Notes: a model not told the origin generated them from the sequence alone. A stretch of 64,000 nucleotides of DNA from Bacteroidales bacterium (GCA_003249255.1 QKJP01000036.1:124001-188000); one strand, 5' to 3'. Shown: positions 53,476-63,486, counted from the stretch's first letter. A program made the numbers and translations.

Positions 53476-54189
53476 ATGGAAATAAATTATAGTGTAGAAG
53501 GTTTTAAAGAAGGCCAGATTTTATTGATTAATAAACCACTTCATTGGACTTCTTTTGATGTCGTGAATAAAATCAGAATTAGTCTTCGTAATCATTTAGG
53601 AATTAAGAAGATTAAAGTAGGTCATGCCGGAACGCTAGATCCATTAGCATCCGGTTTAGTAATTGTATGTACAGGTAAGAGTACAAAAAAAATTGAAATG
53701 CTTCAAGGTAAGGAGAAAGAATACATTGCTTCAGTACAAGTTGGAGCAACTACGCCATCTCAAGATCTTGAAACTGAAATAGATGAGCGTTTTCCATGGG
53801 AGCACATCGCAGAGGCTTCATTAGAAGAGGTACTAAAAACGTTTGAGGGTGATGTAGAACAAGTGCCACCTGTTTTTTCTGCGCTTAAAATCAATGGTAA
53901 AAAAGCTTACGATTTAGCTCGAAAAGGTGAAGATATTAAAATGAAATCACGCATTGTAAATATTCGTGAAATGGAATTGTTAGAATCTCACTTGCCGGAT
54001 TTTAAATTTAGAGTAACTTGTAGTAAAGGAACTTATATCCGTTCTTTGGCCAGAGATATCGGTGAAAAACTGAATTCCGGTGGACATTTAACAGGTTTAA
54101 TTCGTACCCGAATTGGAGAGTTTAACATAGAAGATGCTCTTGAAATTGAAGAATTTCAAAAAAAAATAGCAGAAAGCGTAACAAACTAG
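53476..54189 (+). CDS. truB: tRNA pseudouridine(55) synthase TruB
   Basis: The 237-residue enzyme makes pseudouridine 55 in the T arm of tRNAs. The catalytic Asp is in VGHAGTLDPLASGLVIVCTG, and the KxEKxY-like motif is KEYIASVQVGATTPSQDLE. The central substrate-binding part has QVPPVFSALKINGKKAYDLAR. The C-terminal extension is short, as in the Bacteroidota subset without a PUA domain. Fourth gene of the ftsX cluster. Confidence 0.95.
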   Translation: MEINYSVEGFKEGQILLINKPLHWTSFDVVNKIRISLRNHLGIKKIKVGHAGTLDPLASGLVIVCTGKSTKKIEMLQGKEKEYIASVQVGATTPSQDLETEIDERFPWEHIAEASLEEVLKTFEGDVEQVPPVFSALKINGKKAYDLARKGEDIKMKSRIVNIREMELLESHLPDFKFRVTCSKGTYIRSLARDIGEKLNSGGHLTGLIRTRIGEFNIEDALEIEEFQKKIAESVTN

Positions 54190-54257
54190 TATTTGTTTCG
54201 TATAAACTGCCTGTTTCGTAGTATAAAAATCATTAATAGGATAAAAACAATAGATTT

Positions 54258-55307
54258 ATGAAGTTATCCAAGTTTAAGTATAAGCTTCCGGAAGAGTTAA
54301 TTGCTCTGCATCCAGCAGAAAACAGAGACGAATCACGTTTGATGGTGTTAGACCGTGAAAAACAGACTATTGAACACAAGGTTTTCAAAGATGTTATTGA
54401 TTATTTTGATGATCAGGATGTGATGGTATTTAATAACACTAAAGTTTTTCCGGCAAGATTATATGGAAACAAAGAAAAGACAGGTGCCGAAATCGAAGTG
54501 TTTTTATTGCGTGAGCTAAATAGTGAACAACGTTTATGGGATGTTTTAGTCGATCCTGCTCGTAAAATCCGTATAGGAAATAAATTGTACTTTGGAGACG
54601 ATGATTCGTTAGTGGCTGAGGTGATTGATAATACTACATCTAGAGGTCGTACCTTACGATTTTTATACGAAGGATCTTACGAAGAATTTAAGTCAACCTT
54701 ATATGGAATGGGTGAAACCCCTCTTCCAAAAATCATTAATCGTGAAGTTTTACCGGAAGATAAAGATCGCTACCAAACAATTTATGCGAAACACGAAGGT
54801 GCAGTTGCAGCACCAACCGCCGGTATGCACTTTAGCCGTGAGTTAATGAAACGCATGGAGATTAAAGGTCTTGAATTCGCTGAAGTAACCTTGCATGTTG
54901 GTTTAGGAAACTTCCGCAGTGTGGATGTTGAAGATTTGACTAAACACAAAATGGATTCAGAGCAGATTTTTATTAACGAAGAAGCGGCTGACATCATTAA
55001 CCGAGGAAAAGATCGTAAAAAACGCGTTTGTGCTGTTGGTACAACAGTGATGCGAACTTTAGAAAGCTCTGTTTCGACTTATGGTCATGTTAAACCTTAT
55101 GAAGGTTGGACCAATAAATTTATTTTTCCTCCTTATGACTTTCAGGTTGCCAATGCTATGATTACTAATTTCCACTTGCCATTGTCTACCCTAATGATGA
55201 TGGGAACTGCTTTTGGTGGTTATGATTTTGTGTACGAAGCCTATTTAACTGCGGTTAAAGAAAAGTACCGTTTTGGAACTTATGGTGACGCAATGCTGAT
55301 TATTTAA
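54258..55307 (+). CDS. queA: S-adenosylmethionine:tRNA ribosyltransferase-isomerase (QueA)
   Basis: The 349-residue enzyme transfers the ribosyl part of S-adenosylmethionine to preQ1 in tRNA, giving epoxyqueuosine. Marks are [19 protein letters not shown] at the N-terminus, [14 protein letters not shown], then [17 protein letters not shown] and [14 protein letters not shown], all diagnostic. Length is typical. It ends the ftsX cluster and is followed by a terminator at 55329-55360. Confidence 0.96.
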   Translation: MKLSKFKYKLPEELIALHPAENRDESRLMVLDREKQTIEHKVFKDVIDYFDDQDVMVFNNTKVFPARLYGNKEKTGAEIEVFLLRELNSEQRLWDVLVDPARKIRIGNKLYFGDDDSLVAEVIDNTTSRGRTLRFLYEGSYEEFKSTLYGMGETPLPKIINREVLPEDKDRYQTIYAKHEGAVAAPTAGMHFSRELMKRMEIKGLEFAEVTLHVGLGNFRSVDVEDLTKHKMDSEQIFINEEAADIINRGKDRKKRVCAVGTTVMRTLESSVSTYGHVKPYEGWTNKFIFPPYDFQVANAMITNFHLPLSTLMMMGTAFGGYDFVYEAYLTAVKEKYRFGTYGDAMLII

Positions 55308-55328
55308 TTTCAGTCCATATAAAACAAT

Positions 55329-55360
55329 AAAAATCCGATCGTAAATGGTCGGATTTTTTT
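55329..55360 (+). terminator. Terminator of the ftsX-queA cluster
   Basis: Stem AAATCCGATC/GGTCGGATTT (one wobble) with a 6-base loop, followed by seven T. It lies 22 bases after the queA stop. Confidence 0.85.
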
Positions 55361-55420
55361 ATTTCCATAAGTCTTTTCGTAACTTGTATTTTATACATAT
55401 TCTTGATAAAGTCTTGGCTT

Positions 55421-56290
55421 ATGGTACGAATTGTAGTTCCGGTAAACTTCTCAACATATTCTCTAAATGCATTAAATTATGCAATTGTACTTGGGAGTAA
55501 ACTTCAGTCAGAGATTGAAATGATTCACACGATATCTCCGGTGACCGATTTGTATGATGAAGAACAACAAGAGCTTTTATGCGAAGAAGAAGCTTTGAAA
55601 AAACATCATAATGACCATGAAGAATGTCAGCAGCAATTTCAAATACTTGAAAAGCAGATTAGGAAACAACTGCAAGAAATGAGCATTGACTCATTGAAAA
55701 TTAAAAGCAGATGTATAGTCGGCTATCCGGAGGATATATTGGTTGAGATTTCAAACCAAGAATTACCCAATGTTATTGTAATGGGGACTAAAAGCAAAGG
55801 GGAAACCATCAAAGAGTTATTGGGAAGTGTGACCAGTGATGTAATTAATCATGCAGTTGTTCCTGTATTGGCTGTACCTGCCGAATCCTCGATTAATTTA
55901 AAAGAAATTAATCGCATTTTATTTGTCACCGATTTTGGAGAAACAGACTACAGATCAATCCATAAATTGATGACTTTAATAGAACCTTTCGAAACAAAGG
56001 TGTATGTTACGCAGTTTGCTTCAGGAGCACCTGATAAATGGGACAAAGATAAACTCGTTCAAATGAGAATTTATTGTGAAGAAACCTACAGAAATTATCA
56101 CCTTGAATTTGATTATATTTCAGGGGATGATTTTTTGAACTCTTTAGATGAGTTTATTTCGACAAAAGGCATTAACTTGATCGCCATGACAAAGCATAAG
56201 CGAAATATGATATCAAAATTTTTTCATCCAAGTATTACGCGTAAAGTGTTGTTTCATACAGATATTCCTTTGTTGGTTTTTCACGAATAA
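55421..56290 (+). CDS. Universal stress protein (tandem UspA domains)
   Basis: The 289-residue cytosolic protein holds two UspA domains. The first (about 1-150) is intact, with IVVPVNFSTYSLNALNYAI at its start and an ATP-binding GxxGxxxx(S)-type loop seen as VMGTKSKGETIKELLGSVTSDV. The second (about 165-287) is more divergent (ILFVTDFGETDYRSIHK). The ATG at 55421 is preferred; a TTG at 55403 would add six residues. It sits 32 bases before pfkA and may be cotranscribed, linking stress response and glycolysis. Binding partner unknown. Confidence 0.85.
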   Translation: MVRIVVPVNFSTYSLNALNYAIVLGSKLQSEIEMIHTISPVTDLYDEEQQELLCEEEALKKHHNDHEECQQQFQILEKQIRKQLQEMSIDSLKIKSRCIVGYPEDILVEISNQELPNVIVMGTKSKGETIKELLGSVTSDVINHAVVPVLAVPAESSINLKEINRILFVTDFGETDYRSIHKLMTLIEPFETKVYVTQFASGAPDKWDKDKLVQMRIYCEETYRNYHLEFDYISGDDFLNSLDEFISTKGINLIAMTKHKRNMISKFFHPSITRKVLFHTDIPLLVFHE

Positions 56291-56322
56291 AGGTATAGAT
56301 ATAAGAGTTAGAGGGAAGAATT

Positions 56323-57369
56323 ATGAAAAAAAAACGAATAGGAATTTTAACAGCAGGTGGCGATTGTCCCGGTATTAATGCTGCTATTAGAGGAGTTGGT
56401 AAAACAGCCATTGTCAAGTATGGCATGGAAGTCATTGGTATTAATAATGGCTTTAGTGGTTTAGTTGATATGGAAACATACGAGATGAAAGAAGAGCTTT
56501 TGTCAGGTATTTTAACTTTAGGAGGGACTATTCTTGGAACTTCAAGATTGAAGCCATTTAAACCTGATGCAATTACCAATGAGGTGGATAAACCACAAAT
56601 TATAAAAGAAAACTACGATAAGTTAGGATTAGATGCTTTGGTTTGTATTGGTGGTAATGGAACTCAAAAAACTGCTCAATTGTTATCAGAAGAAGGTTTA
56701 AACATCGTTGGTATTCCCAAAACCATTGATAATGATGTATGGGGAACAGATGTAACTTTTGGATTTGATTCTGCTATTGGAATTGCCGGTGAAGCGATTG
56801 ACCGCCTTCATACCACAGCAAATTCGCACAAACGTGTAATGGTAATTGAGGTAATGGGGCATCATGCAGGATGGATCGCTTTATATTCGGGATTGGCTTC
56901 AGGTGGAGATGTCATCCTATTGCCGGAACTAAAATATAATCTGGATGTTGTCGCAGAAACTTTGATAGATCGTAGCAATCGCGGTAAGCAATATTCTATC
57001 GTAGTTGTTGGAGAAGGTATTAAAAAACCTAAAAAGAAATCGGCAGCAGCCTACATCAGTAAAGAAATTCTTGAACGTACCGGTTTAGAAACACGAGATA
57101 CCATATTAGGATATATTCAACGAGGTGGTAGTCCAAGTCCTCAAGACCGGATTTTGGCAACCCGCTATGGAGCTCATGCTGCAGATTTGATTAATGAAGG
57201 CAAATTTGGAACCATGGTATCTTTAGAAAATGATCGGATTACTTCTGTACCGCTCAGTAAAGTTGGTGGGAAATTGAGGTTATTAACGCCGGATCATTAT
57301 CTGATTAAACAAGCTCAGGCAATGGGTGTTTGTTTTGGAACTTCTGATGGCTGTAAAAGAAAAAAGTAG
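56323..57369 (+). CDS. pfkA: 6-phosphofructokinase (ATP-dependent, group III type)
   Basis: The 348-residue enzyme phosphorylates fructose 6-phosphate. The N-terminal ILTAGGDCPGINAAIRG, the IGGNGTQKTA loop and PKTIDNDVWGTD identify the PFK family. Using E. coli numbering, the Gly of GGNGT at position 104 favours ATP, while the Lys of PKTIDND at 124 is the feature shared by group III and pyrophosphate-type enzymes. Group III ATP-dependent PFK is the best reading, but pyrophosphate use is not excluded. The gene follows the UspA gene by 32 bases and ends at a terminator that also houses part of the cysH promoter. Confidence 0.9.
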   Translation: MKKKRIGILTAGGDCPGINAAIRGVGKTAIVKYGMEVIGINNGFSGLVDMETYEMKEELLSGILTLGGTILGTSRLKPFKPDAITNEVDKPQIIKENYDKLGLDALVCIGGNGTQKTAQLLSEEGLNIVGIPKTIDNDVWGTDVTFGFDSAIGIAGEAIDRLHTTANSHKRVMVIEVMGHHAGWIALYSGLASGGDVILLPELKYNLDVVAETLIDRSNRGKQYSIVVVGEGIKKPKKKSAAAYISKEILERTGLETRDTILGYIQRGGSPSPQDRILATRYGAHAADLINEGKFGTMVSLENDRITSVPLSKVGGKLRLLTPDHYLIKQAQAMGVCFGTSDGCKRKK

Positions 57370-57398
57370 ATATATATAGTGTTTCTATATGATATATT

Positions 57399-57433
57399 GA
57401 GCGTTACCTTCTTTTGGGGTAGCGCTCTTTTTG
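57399..57433 (+). terminator. Terminator of pfkA, with the cysH -33 box in the loop
   Basis: Stem GAGCGTTACC/GGTAGCGCTC (57399-57408 and 57418-57427, one wobble) with a 9-base loop, followed by five T. The TTTG of the cysH promoter (57413-57416) lies in the loop. Confidence 0.85.
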
Positions 57434-57443
57434 TATATCTTTG
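57413..57443 (+). promoter_or_regulatory. Promoter of cysH
   Basis: TTTG (57413-57416), 19 bases, then TATCTTTG (57436-57443), a full consensus match. The ATG at 57460 lies 16 bases downstream. The -33 box is inside the pfkA terminator loop. Confidence 0.75.
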
Positions 57444-57459
57444 TACAAATTTAGGATAC

Positions 57460-58164
57460 ATGGATACAAATAAGATAAAGGAATTGAACGAGCACTTTCG
57501 TTCAGCCTCAGCACAAGATATCATTGCTCATTTTATTGCGGAATTTGGTGATAAAATTGCCTTGTCTTCAAGTTTAGGAGCTGAAGATCAGGTGTTAACT
57601 GAAATGGTTGTTAGCATTAATCCAAATACAAAGATTTTTACCTTAGATACAGGTCGGTTATTTCCTGAGACTTACGAATTAATTCATCGAACCTCAAAAA
57701 AATACAAGAAGAATCTTCAAGTGTTTTTTCCCAATGCAGAAAAGGTACAAAATATGGTAAATACCAAAGGAATTAGTTTGTATTACGATAGCATTGAGAA
57801 CAGGAAAGAGTGTTGCTTTGTTCGTAAGATTGAGCCTCTTCAGCGCGCCTTTAAAGGATTAGAGGCTTGGATTTGTGGATTAAGAGCTGATCAATCAGTG
57901 ACTCGTCAGGAATTGGAAGTTGTGGAATGGGATGCCAATAATAATCTTTTAAAGATTAATCCATTAGCCTTTTGGTCCGAACAACAAGTATGGGATTATA
58001 TAATTGAGAAAGGCATTCCTTATAATCCATTACACGATAAAAATTATCCGAGTATAGGTTGTCAACCTTGTACGAGAGCTATTATGGAAGGTGAAGATGT
58101 AAGAGCAGGTCGTTGGTATTGGGAAAATCCTGATACTAAAGAATGTGGTTTGCATAAACGATAA
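57460..58164 (+). CDS. cysH: Adenylyl-sulfate (APS) reductase, CysH family
   Basis: The 234-residue enzyme reduces activated sulfate to sulfite. The CC pair (Cys118-Cys119) in RKECCFVRKIEPL and the CxxC (Cys201, Cys204) in GCQPCTRAI are the ligands of the 4Fe-4S cluster found in APS reductases and absent from E. coli PAPS reductase. The catalytic Cys229 is in the closing ECGLH. So APS is the likelier substrate. The ATG at 57460 follows the promoter; an in-frame start at 57379 would read through the terminator. No cysND or sir genes adjoin. Confidence 0.92.
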   Translation: MDTNKIKELNEHFRSASAQDIIAHFIAEFGDKIALSSSLGAEDQVLTEMVVSINPNTKIFTLDTGRLFPETYELIHRTSKKYKKNLQVFFPNAEKVQNMVNTKGISLYYDSIENRKECCFVRKIEPLQRAFKGLEAWICGLRADQSVTRQELEVVEWDANNNLLKINPLAFWSEQQVWDYIIEKGIPYNPLHDKNYPSIGCQPCTRAIMEGEDVRAGRWYWENPDTKECGLHKR

Positions 58165-58187
58165 TTTTACAATTATGAAGATAAGAA

Positions 58188-58213
58188 ACGCCCATTCATG
58201 GGCGTTTTTTTTT
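58188..58213 (+). terminator. Terminator of cysH
   Basis: Stem ACGCCCAT/ATGGGCGT with a 2-base loop (58188-58205), followed by at least eight T. The stop is 23 bases upstream. Confidence 0.9.
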
Positions 58214-58480
58214 CATTCTTTGATATTCTGAAAATCCACAATTATTCATGATGAAAAAACTAATGATTTATCGTCAAAAAATACAACACAGAGCATAATC
58301 GTTGACTCTTTATAAACGCTTTGCTTTTGTGCCTCAGAGTAAAAACAATTATGCTTAAAAAAGGATATGCCAAATTAAAATTCTTTGAAAAACTCCGTCT
58401 CTCTGAAACTCTGTTTTTAAATTTAGAGCCGTAAATCAATCTCTGTCTTAAATACTCATTTTTCACTACTTTTTAGATCA
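58214..58480. other. Intergenic region before sbcD with degenerate repeat words
   Basis: The gap holds words such as AACACAGAGCATAAT and CTCCGTCTCTCTGAAACTCTG. These echo the CTCTGTGTCTC-type repeat at 34914-35039. A TACTTTTT box (58467-58474), one base off the -7 consensus, ends 6 bases before the sbcD ATG. No gene is visible. Confidence 0.4.
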
Positions 58481-59707
58481 ATGAAAATACTCCATACTTC
58501 CGATTGGCATTTGGGCCACAGATTACATGAGCAATCACAACATGAAGAGCAATTGCTTTTTTTACAATGGCTTCATGATACTATTGAGAATCAATCTGTT
58601 GATATTTTACTGATAGCAGGAGATGTTTTTGATACCGGAGTTCCTTCCACCCAAAGTCAGAAGGTGTATTATGATTTTTTAGTGGGTTTAACCAAAACTT
58701 GTTGTAAATACATTGTAATCACCGGAGGGAATCATGATGCTCCCGGAACGATTAATGCTCCTAAAGAATTATTAAGTGCGCTTCAAATTCATGTGGTTGG
58801 TCGAGCTAGTGATAGTGTTGAAGATGAAGTTTTTACGTTTGATGTTGATGACGATCAGATCATTGTTGCTGCGGTTCCTTATTTGAGAGATCAGGATATA
58901 CGTAAAGCTGTAGCCGGAGAATCCTTTGAGCAGGTGAGTGATCGTTATAAAACTGCATTAACTAACCATTATAGTCAGATTGCACAATACTGTAGTGAGA
59001 TAAACAAACAAAATGTTCCCGTAATTGCCATGGGACATTTATTTGCCATTGGAGGTTCTACATCCGATAGTGAACAGAGCATTTATGTGGGAAATTTAGG
59101 CGATATCGGAGCTGATGATTTTCCAAAGGAATTTGCTTACATCGCGCTGGGACATTTGCATCGTCCTCAAAAAGTTGGAGGGAATGATCGAATCCGCTAT
59201 TCAGGGTCACCTAATGTTTTAAGTTTTAGTGAGATTGGATATGAGAAAAAAGTATTCATACTGGATATTCAAAAAAATAAAGTAGTTACAGTTGAAGATG
59301 TTTCAGTTCCTGCATTTCGATGCCTTTATCAAGTAAAAGGGACATTAGAAGAGTGTCGTCTGGAATTATTAAAACTGGATCAACAAAATCATCAATTAAC
59401 ACCTTGGATAGAAGTTGTATTAGACAGCGCTGAAAAAAGTGCAAATGCCTTTCAAGAAATAAATAAAATAGCTGCATCCTTAAATCTCGAAGTCTTAAAA
59501 GTTACAATCAACAAGTCTAGAAATGTGAAAGGAATTGAAGAGTTGTTGGAAGAAACCAAAGGCATTAAAGAATTACAACCCCTTGATGTGTTTAAAATGA
59601 AATGTAAAGAACGCGATTTTGATCTTGAAAACAATCCTCAAATCGAAGATGCATTCAATGAAGTTCTTCAAATCGCCATTGAAAGAAATCCTTCATTAGA
59701 GAAATAA
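58481..59707 (+). CDS. sbcD: Exonuclease subunit SbcD (Mre11 homologue)
   Basis: The 408-residue nuclease has the metallophosphatase motifs TSDWHLGHRLHEQSQ, LIAGDVFDTGVPS, TGGNHDAPG, AMGHLFAIGG and ALGHLHRPQKV. They bind two manganese ions and drive DNA-end, hairpin and palindrome cutting. With SbcC it forms an ATP-dependent nuclease for double-strand breaks and hairpins. It is followed 74 bases later by sbcC on the same strand. Length is normal. Confidence 0.95.
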   Translation: MKILHTSDWHLGHRLHEQSQHEEQLLFLQWLHDTIENQSVDILLIAGDVFDTGVPSTQSQKVYYDFLVGLTKTCCKYIVITGGNHDAPGTINAPKELLSALQIHVVGRASDSVEDEVFTFDVDDDQIIVAAVPYLRDQDIRKAVAGESFEQVSDRYKTALTNHYSQIAQYCSEINKQNVPVIAMGHLFAIGGSTSDSEQSIYVGNLGDIGADDFPKEFAYIALGHLHRPQKVGGNDRIRYSGSPNVLSFSEIGYEKKVFILDIQKNKVVTVEDVSVPAFRCLYQVKGTLEECRLELLKLDQQNHQLTPWIEVVLDSAEKSANAFQEINKIAASLNLEVLKVTINKSRNVKGIEELLEETKGIKELQPLDVFKMKCKERDFDLENNPQIEDAFNEVLQIAIERNPSLEK

Positions 59708-59781
59708 TAAAACCGGTGTGAATGCAAATTGTGTGCTTGTTTATTAAAACTCATTTCTCACATCTCAATACTTATTGAAAG

Positions 59782-62700
59782 ATGAAAATCCTAAAGATAG
59801 AACTCCAAAACATAAATTCTTTAAAATCAGATCACCCCATAGTAATTGATTTTCAAAAAGAACCTTTTCAGGATGTCGGATTGTTTGCCATAACCGGTTC
59901 TACAGGTGCCGGAAAAACAACCGTTTTAGACGCGATTACAATTGCTTTGTATCATCAGGTTCCTCGTTTTAAACAGTCTCACATAAAAGCTGGGTTAAAT
60001 GATGTGATTAGTTATGGAGCTATTGAAGCCTTTAGCCGTGTACTATTTCAAAATGATGGACAAGTTTTTGAAGCTTTTTGGGCCATGCGTTTGGTAGGTA
60101 AAAATGGAAAACTACTTAACATTCCCAAAGAAGAGGTGCGCTTAATAGAACTTTCAACAGGAAAGATAATTGCTGAGAAGAAAAGCGAAGTGAAGACCGA
60201 AGTAGAACGATTAACTCAATTGAACTATAATCAATTTCTTCGATCTGTCATGTTAGCCCAAGGTGAATTTGCAGCTTTTTTATCGGCCAAAGGAAGTGAA
60301 AAGGGTGCACTTTTAGAGCAGATAACTGGAGAGGAGATCTATAAGAAAATTGGGGAAGCTACTAATGCAAAGATTTTTGAAGAGAGAAAAGTACTCGAAA
60401 AGATAAAGTCAAAAATTAATAATGAGGACTTGCTGAGTGCCGAAGAAAAAGATGCCTTAAATAAGGAAGAGGCCCTATTAAATGAAGAATTAAAAACCAT
60501 TGAACGTGAACTTAAGCTGTTAGATGAAATAATCCATTGGCATAAAACTTTAGAGAATCTTCAAAACGAAAAAACTCAGCTTTTAAAAGATCAAGAGGAA
60601 CTTGAGAAAGTTATTATTGAGAAACAATCCGTTTTTAAAGCGTTGGAATTATATAAAGAAGCAGAACCTTTTAAGGATGTTGTAGACCATTTAAACCGAA
60701 CTGAAAAAGAGTTAGAAAAAAAACAATTGGATTTTAAACTTGTGTGTTCTTCTTTGTTAGAGTTACAGTCTCAATGTGAGCAGGTTAATATTCAATTTAA
60801 CCAATCAAAAAAACTCACTGAAGATAAAGAAAAGCTTGTTCAGGATTGGATGCCTAAACTCGAGTTAATATCAGGTTTAGAAAGTCGGATGAAAGCTCAA
60901 GTTGAACAAAAGAAAAAATTGCAAGTTGCACTTGTTGAACTTCAAAATCTTTTGAAAGAACTAACGCAATTAAGTCAAAAAAAATCTTCAGAAAAAGAAA
61001 GGCTATCATCCAATCAAGCTCAATTGGTTGAATATCTTAATTTCAATAAGTTAGTTCCACGAATTGAGGGCCATCTAAATAAGTGGACTTCCGATTTATC
61101 ATTAAGAAATCGGAATGCCAAAGCAGTAAAAGATCTAGCATGCGAAATCGATCAGAGAAAAAAAGTATTACGTGAGCTGGAAGACACCATAGAGCGATTA
61201 AAAGAAGAGACGAATAAAAACAAAATTCAAGTTGAGCTAGTGAGATCTCAATTTGATGTTACCTGTCAGAAACTTAATGGTAAAGATCTTGATGCATTGT
61301 TAAAGCAAAAAGATCAAACGGATAGAGAAAGACAAAAGTGGGTAGAAGTTTCGAATTTAAACAAGGGGTTTCTTCAACTAACTAAGGAGATTGCTATACT
61401 GGATCAAAATATTGTGCAATTAACACAAGATGGAGTCCAGTCTGAAAAACAAATGACCCTTTTATCTGATGAAATAAAACAAGCCCAGTTGGTTCTATCT
61501 GATGCCGAGAAAATTTGGGAATTGGAGCAAACCATTCTTAGCTTTGAAGAAGAGCGTAAGAAACTACAGAAAGGTGAACCATGTCCTCTATGCGGGTCCA
61601 CCATACATCCTCTGGTTGAAAAGTATCATGGTTTAGATGCTTCCAAATCTAAACAATTGATTAAAGATCGGAAAAGAAGTTTAGAACTGCTGATCGAAAA
61701 AGAGAAGATTTTGAATATAGAGGCAACTAAACAGAAAACGCAATTAGAAAATATTACTTCTCAGAAGAAAAAATTAGGATTTCAGTTGGAAGAAGTTTCT
61801 CAGAGCTTTTTAATATTGAAAGTTGATTGTCAATTAAATGAAACTGAAAATATTAATAATAGGTTAGAAGAATATCTTGCTATCAGTAGTCAACTGAATG
61901 AAACGATTCAAATTACCCAGAAGCTTAATAAACTTAAAGAAGAACAAAGTAAACAGATTCAACAATTGCTCGATAGTAATCATAAAGTTGAGAAAGAAGA
62001 AGCTACCCAACGTGAGAAGCAAAGTAATATAAAGGCTGATTTTGAGCAAAAACAACAAGCCTTCCAACAGTTAATTGTTGAAAATAAAGAATTGGAAAAG
62101 GCTTTAAGTGCTCAAATGCAGGAGTTTAATTTGAATTTACCTGAATGTGATAAAACCGATCTTTTCATTGTTCAATTAGAGGATTCAGTGAAGAGTTTTA
62201 GAAAAAAAGAAAAGGAATTATCTGATAATGAAAAAACACTTGGACAATTAAATGTTGAATCAACTTCTTTAAAAGAGCGCATGGATGAGAAGATTGAAGC
62301 AGAGAAACAAGCGAAAAGGGAGTTCACCGCAATAAGTGAATTGATGGAAGCTACTCAAAAGGAAAGAGCCGAAATTTTACCTTTGGATATTAGCATTGAT
62401 GATAAGCGTCAATTGTTGCAGAAGGATATGACAGAGACAAAAACTTCTTTTAGGAGGATAGATGAACAATTGCAAAAACTAACTACAGAAAAAGTAAGTA
62501 AGGTTAAAGAAAGAGAAAACCTACAGAAAGAAATTCAGAATTTAGAAGTGGAACTAAATACAAGTGGTAAACAACTAAGAATTTCCCTTGAAGATTCAGT
62601 TTTTAGTAAACGGGAGGAATTGGAAAAGAGCCTCTTAAGCTACAATGAAAAAGCAAAGTATACGGAAATTAAACAACGAATTGAGGAACGGGGAGTGAAG

Positions 62701-63441
62701 CTTTCTGCTCTATCAGAAAAGTTAAAAAAGGAAATGGAAGTCCTTGAAGATAAGAAACCCTCACAATTAGATTTACAGAATGCTCAATTGAAGAAATCAT
62801 CATCTGATCAACAAAAAAATATAAATTTTAAGCGCTTAGGAGAAATCAAACAAAAGTTTGACCTTGATCATCAAATAAAAGAACGAAATAAAACTGTTTT
62901 CGATGAAATTGATAAACAGGAAAAGGTTTTAAAAAAATGGACAGATCTGATGAGTCTTTTAGGAGGTTCAAAAGATGCTTTTAATATTTATGTACAGCGC
63001 CTAACACTCCAAAGCTTGATACAACTTGCCAATGTGCATTTATTTCGCTTAAATAAGCGTTATTCATTAAAAATGGAAAAAGAGTATAAAGTAGGAGAGG
63101 AACTCAATTTTAAATTAGTAGATGAGTATCAAACCGGGCAAATGCGTTATGTGGATACATCAAGTGGAGGTGAGAAGTTCCTGATAAGCCTTGCTTTGGC
63201 TTTAGGCTTATCTGATTTATCCAGCCACAACGTTCGAATAGACTCTTTATTTATTGATGAAGGATTTGGAACTCTTGATGCCAACACTCTCGAAACAGTA
63301 ATTTCAACCCTTGAAACATTAAAAGCTCAAGGTAAAATGATTGGCGTGATATCTCATGTTGAAAACTTAAAAGAGCGTATCTCAACACAAATACAAGTGC
63401 TTAAAAAGAGTCATGGAGTGAGTGAACTAAAAGTTGTATAA
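59782..63441 (+). CDS. sbcC: Exonuclease subunit SbcC (Rad50 homologue)
   Basis: The 1219-residue SMC-like ATPase has a Walker A loop (TGSTGAGKTTVLDAI, about 37-50), long antiparallel coiled coils, the zinc-hook CPLC (Cys601, Cys604) at the midpoint, the signature SSGGEKFLISLALALG and Walker B LFIDEGFGTLD. The head domains join across the coil to clamp DNA and regulate SbcD. The length is at the upper end of the usual range. It is 74 bases after sbcD. A hairpin terminator lies 24 bases beyond its stop. Confidence 0.96.
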   Translation: MKILKIELQNINSLKSDHPIVIDFQKEPFQDVGLFAITGSTGAGKTTVLDAITIALYHQVPRFKQSHIKAGLNDVISYGAIEAFSRVLFQNDGQVFEAFWAMRLVGKNGKLLNIPKEEVRLIELSTGKIIAEKKSEVKTEVERLTQLNYNQFLRSVMLAQGEFAAFLSAKGSEKGALLEQITGEEIYKKIGEATNAKIFEERKVLEKIKSKINNEDLLSAEEKDALNKEEALLNEELKTIERELKLLDEIIHWHKTLENLQNEKTQLLKDQEELEKVIIEKQSVFKALELYKEAEPFKDVVDHLNRTEKELEKKQLDFKLVCSSLLELQSQCEQVNIQFNQSKKLTEDKEKLVQDWMPKLELISGLESRMKAQVEQKKKLQVALVELQNLLKELTQLSQKKSSEKERLSSNQAQLVEYLNFNKLVPRIEGHLNKWTSDLSLRNRNAKAVKDLACEIDQRKKVLRELEDTIERLKEETNKNKIQVELVRSQFDVTCQKLNGKDLDALLKQKDQTDRERQKWVEVSNLNKGFLQLTKEIAILDQNIVQLTQDGVQSEKQMTLLSDEIKQAQLVLSDAEKIWELEQTILSFEEERKKLQKGEPCPLCGSTIHPLVEKYHGLDASKSKQLIKDRKRSLELLIEKEKILNIEATKQKTQLENITSQKKKLGFQLEEVSQSFLILKVDCQLNETENINNRLEEYLAISSQLNETIQITQKLNKLKEEQSKQIQQLLDSNHKVEKEEATQREKQSNIKADFEQKQQAFQQLIVENKELEKALSAQMQEFNLNLPECDKTDLFIVQLEDSVKSFRKKEKELSDNEKTLGQLNVESTSLKERMDEKIEAEKQAKREFTAISELMEATQKERAEILPLDISIDDKRQLLQKDMTETKTSFRRIDEQLQKLTTEKVSKVKERENLQKEIQNLEVELNTSGKQLRISLEDSVFSKREELEKSLLSYNEKAKYTEIKQRIEERGVKLSALSEKLKKEMEVLEDKKPSQLDLQNAQLKKSSSDQQKNINFKRLGEIKQKFDLDHQIKERNKTVFDEIDKQEKVLKKWTDLMSLLGGSKDAFNIYVQRLTLQSLIQLANVHLFRLNKRYSLKMEKEYKVGEELNFKLVDEYQTGQMRYVDTSSGGEKFLISLALALGLSDLSSHNVRIDSLFIDEGFGTLDANTLETVISTLETLKAQGKMIGVISHVENLKERISTQIQVLKKSHGVSELKVV

Positions 63442-63464
63442 TTCCCTGGCTCTTAAAATGAAAA

Positions 63465-63486
63465 AGGCCATCCATTTGGACGGCCT
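63465..63486 (+). terminator. Terminator after sbcC
   Basis: Stem AGGCC-A-TCC / GGA-C-GGCCT (one internal mismatch) with a 4-base loop, followed by an AT-rich tail rather than a pure T run. Plausible intrinsic terminator. Confidence 0.6.

Noticed and set aside
57379-57459. The longer N-terminus of CysH from 57379
   Set aside because: It reads through the pfkA terminator and the cysH promoter. The family N-terminus starts at the ATG at 57460.
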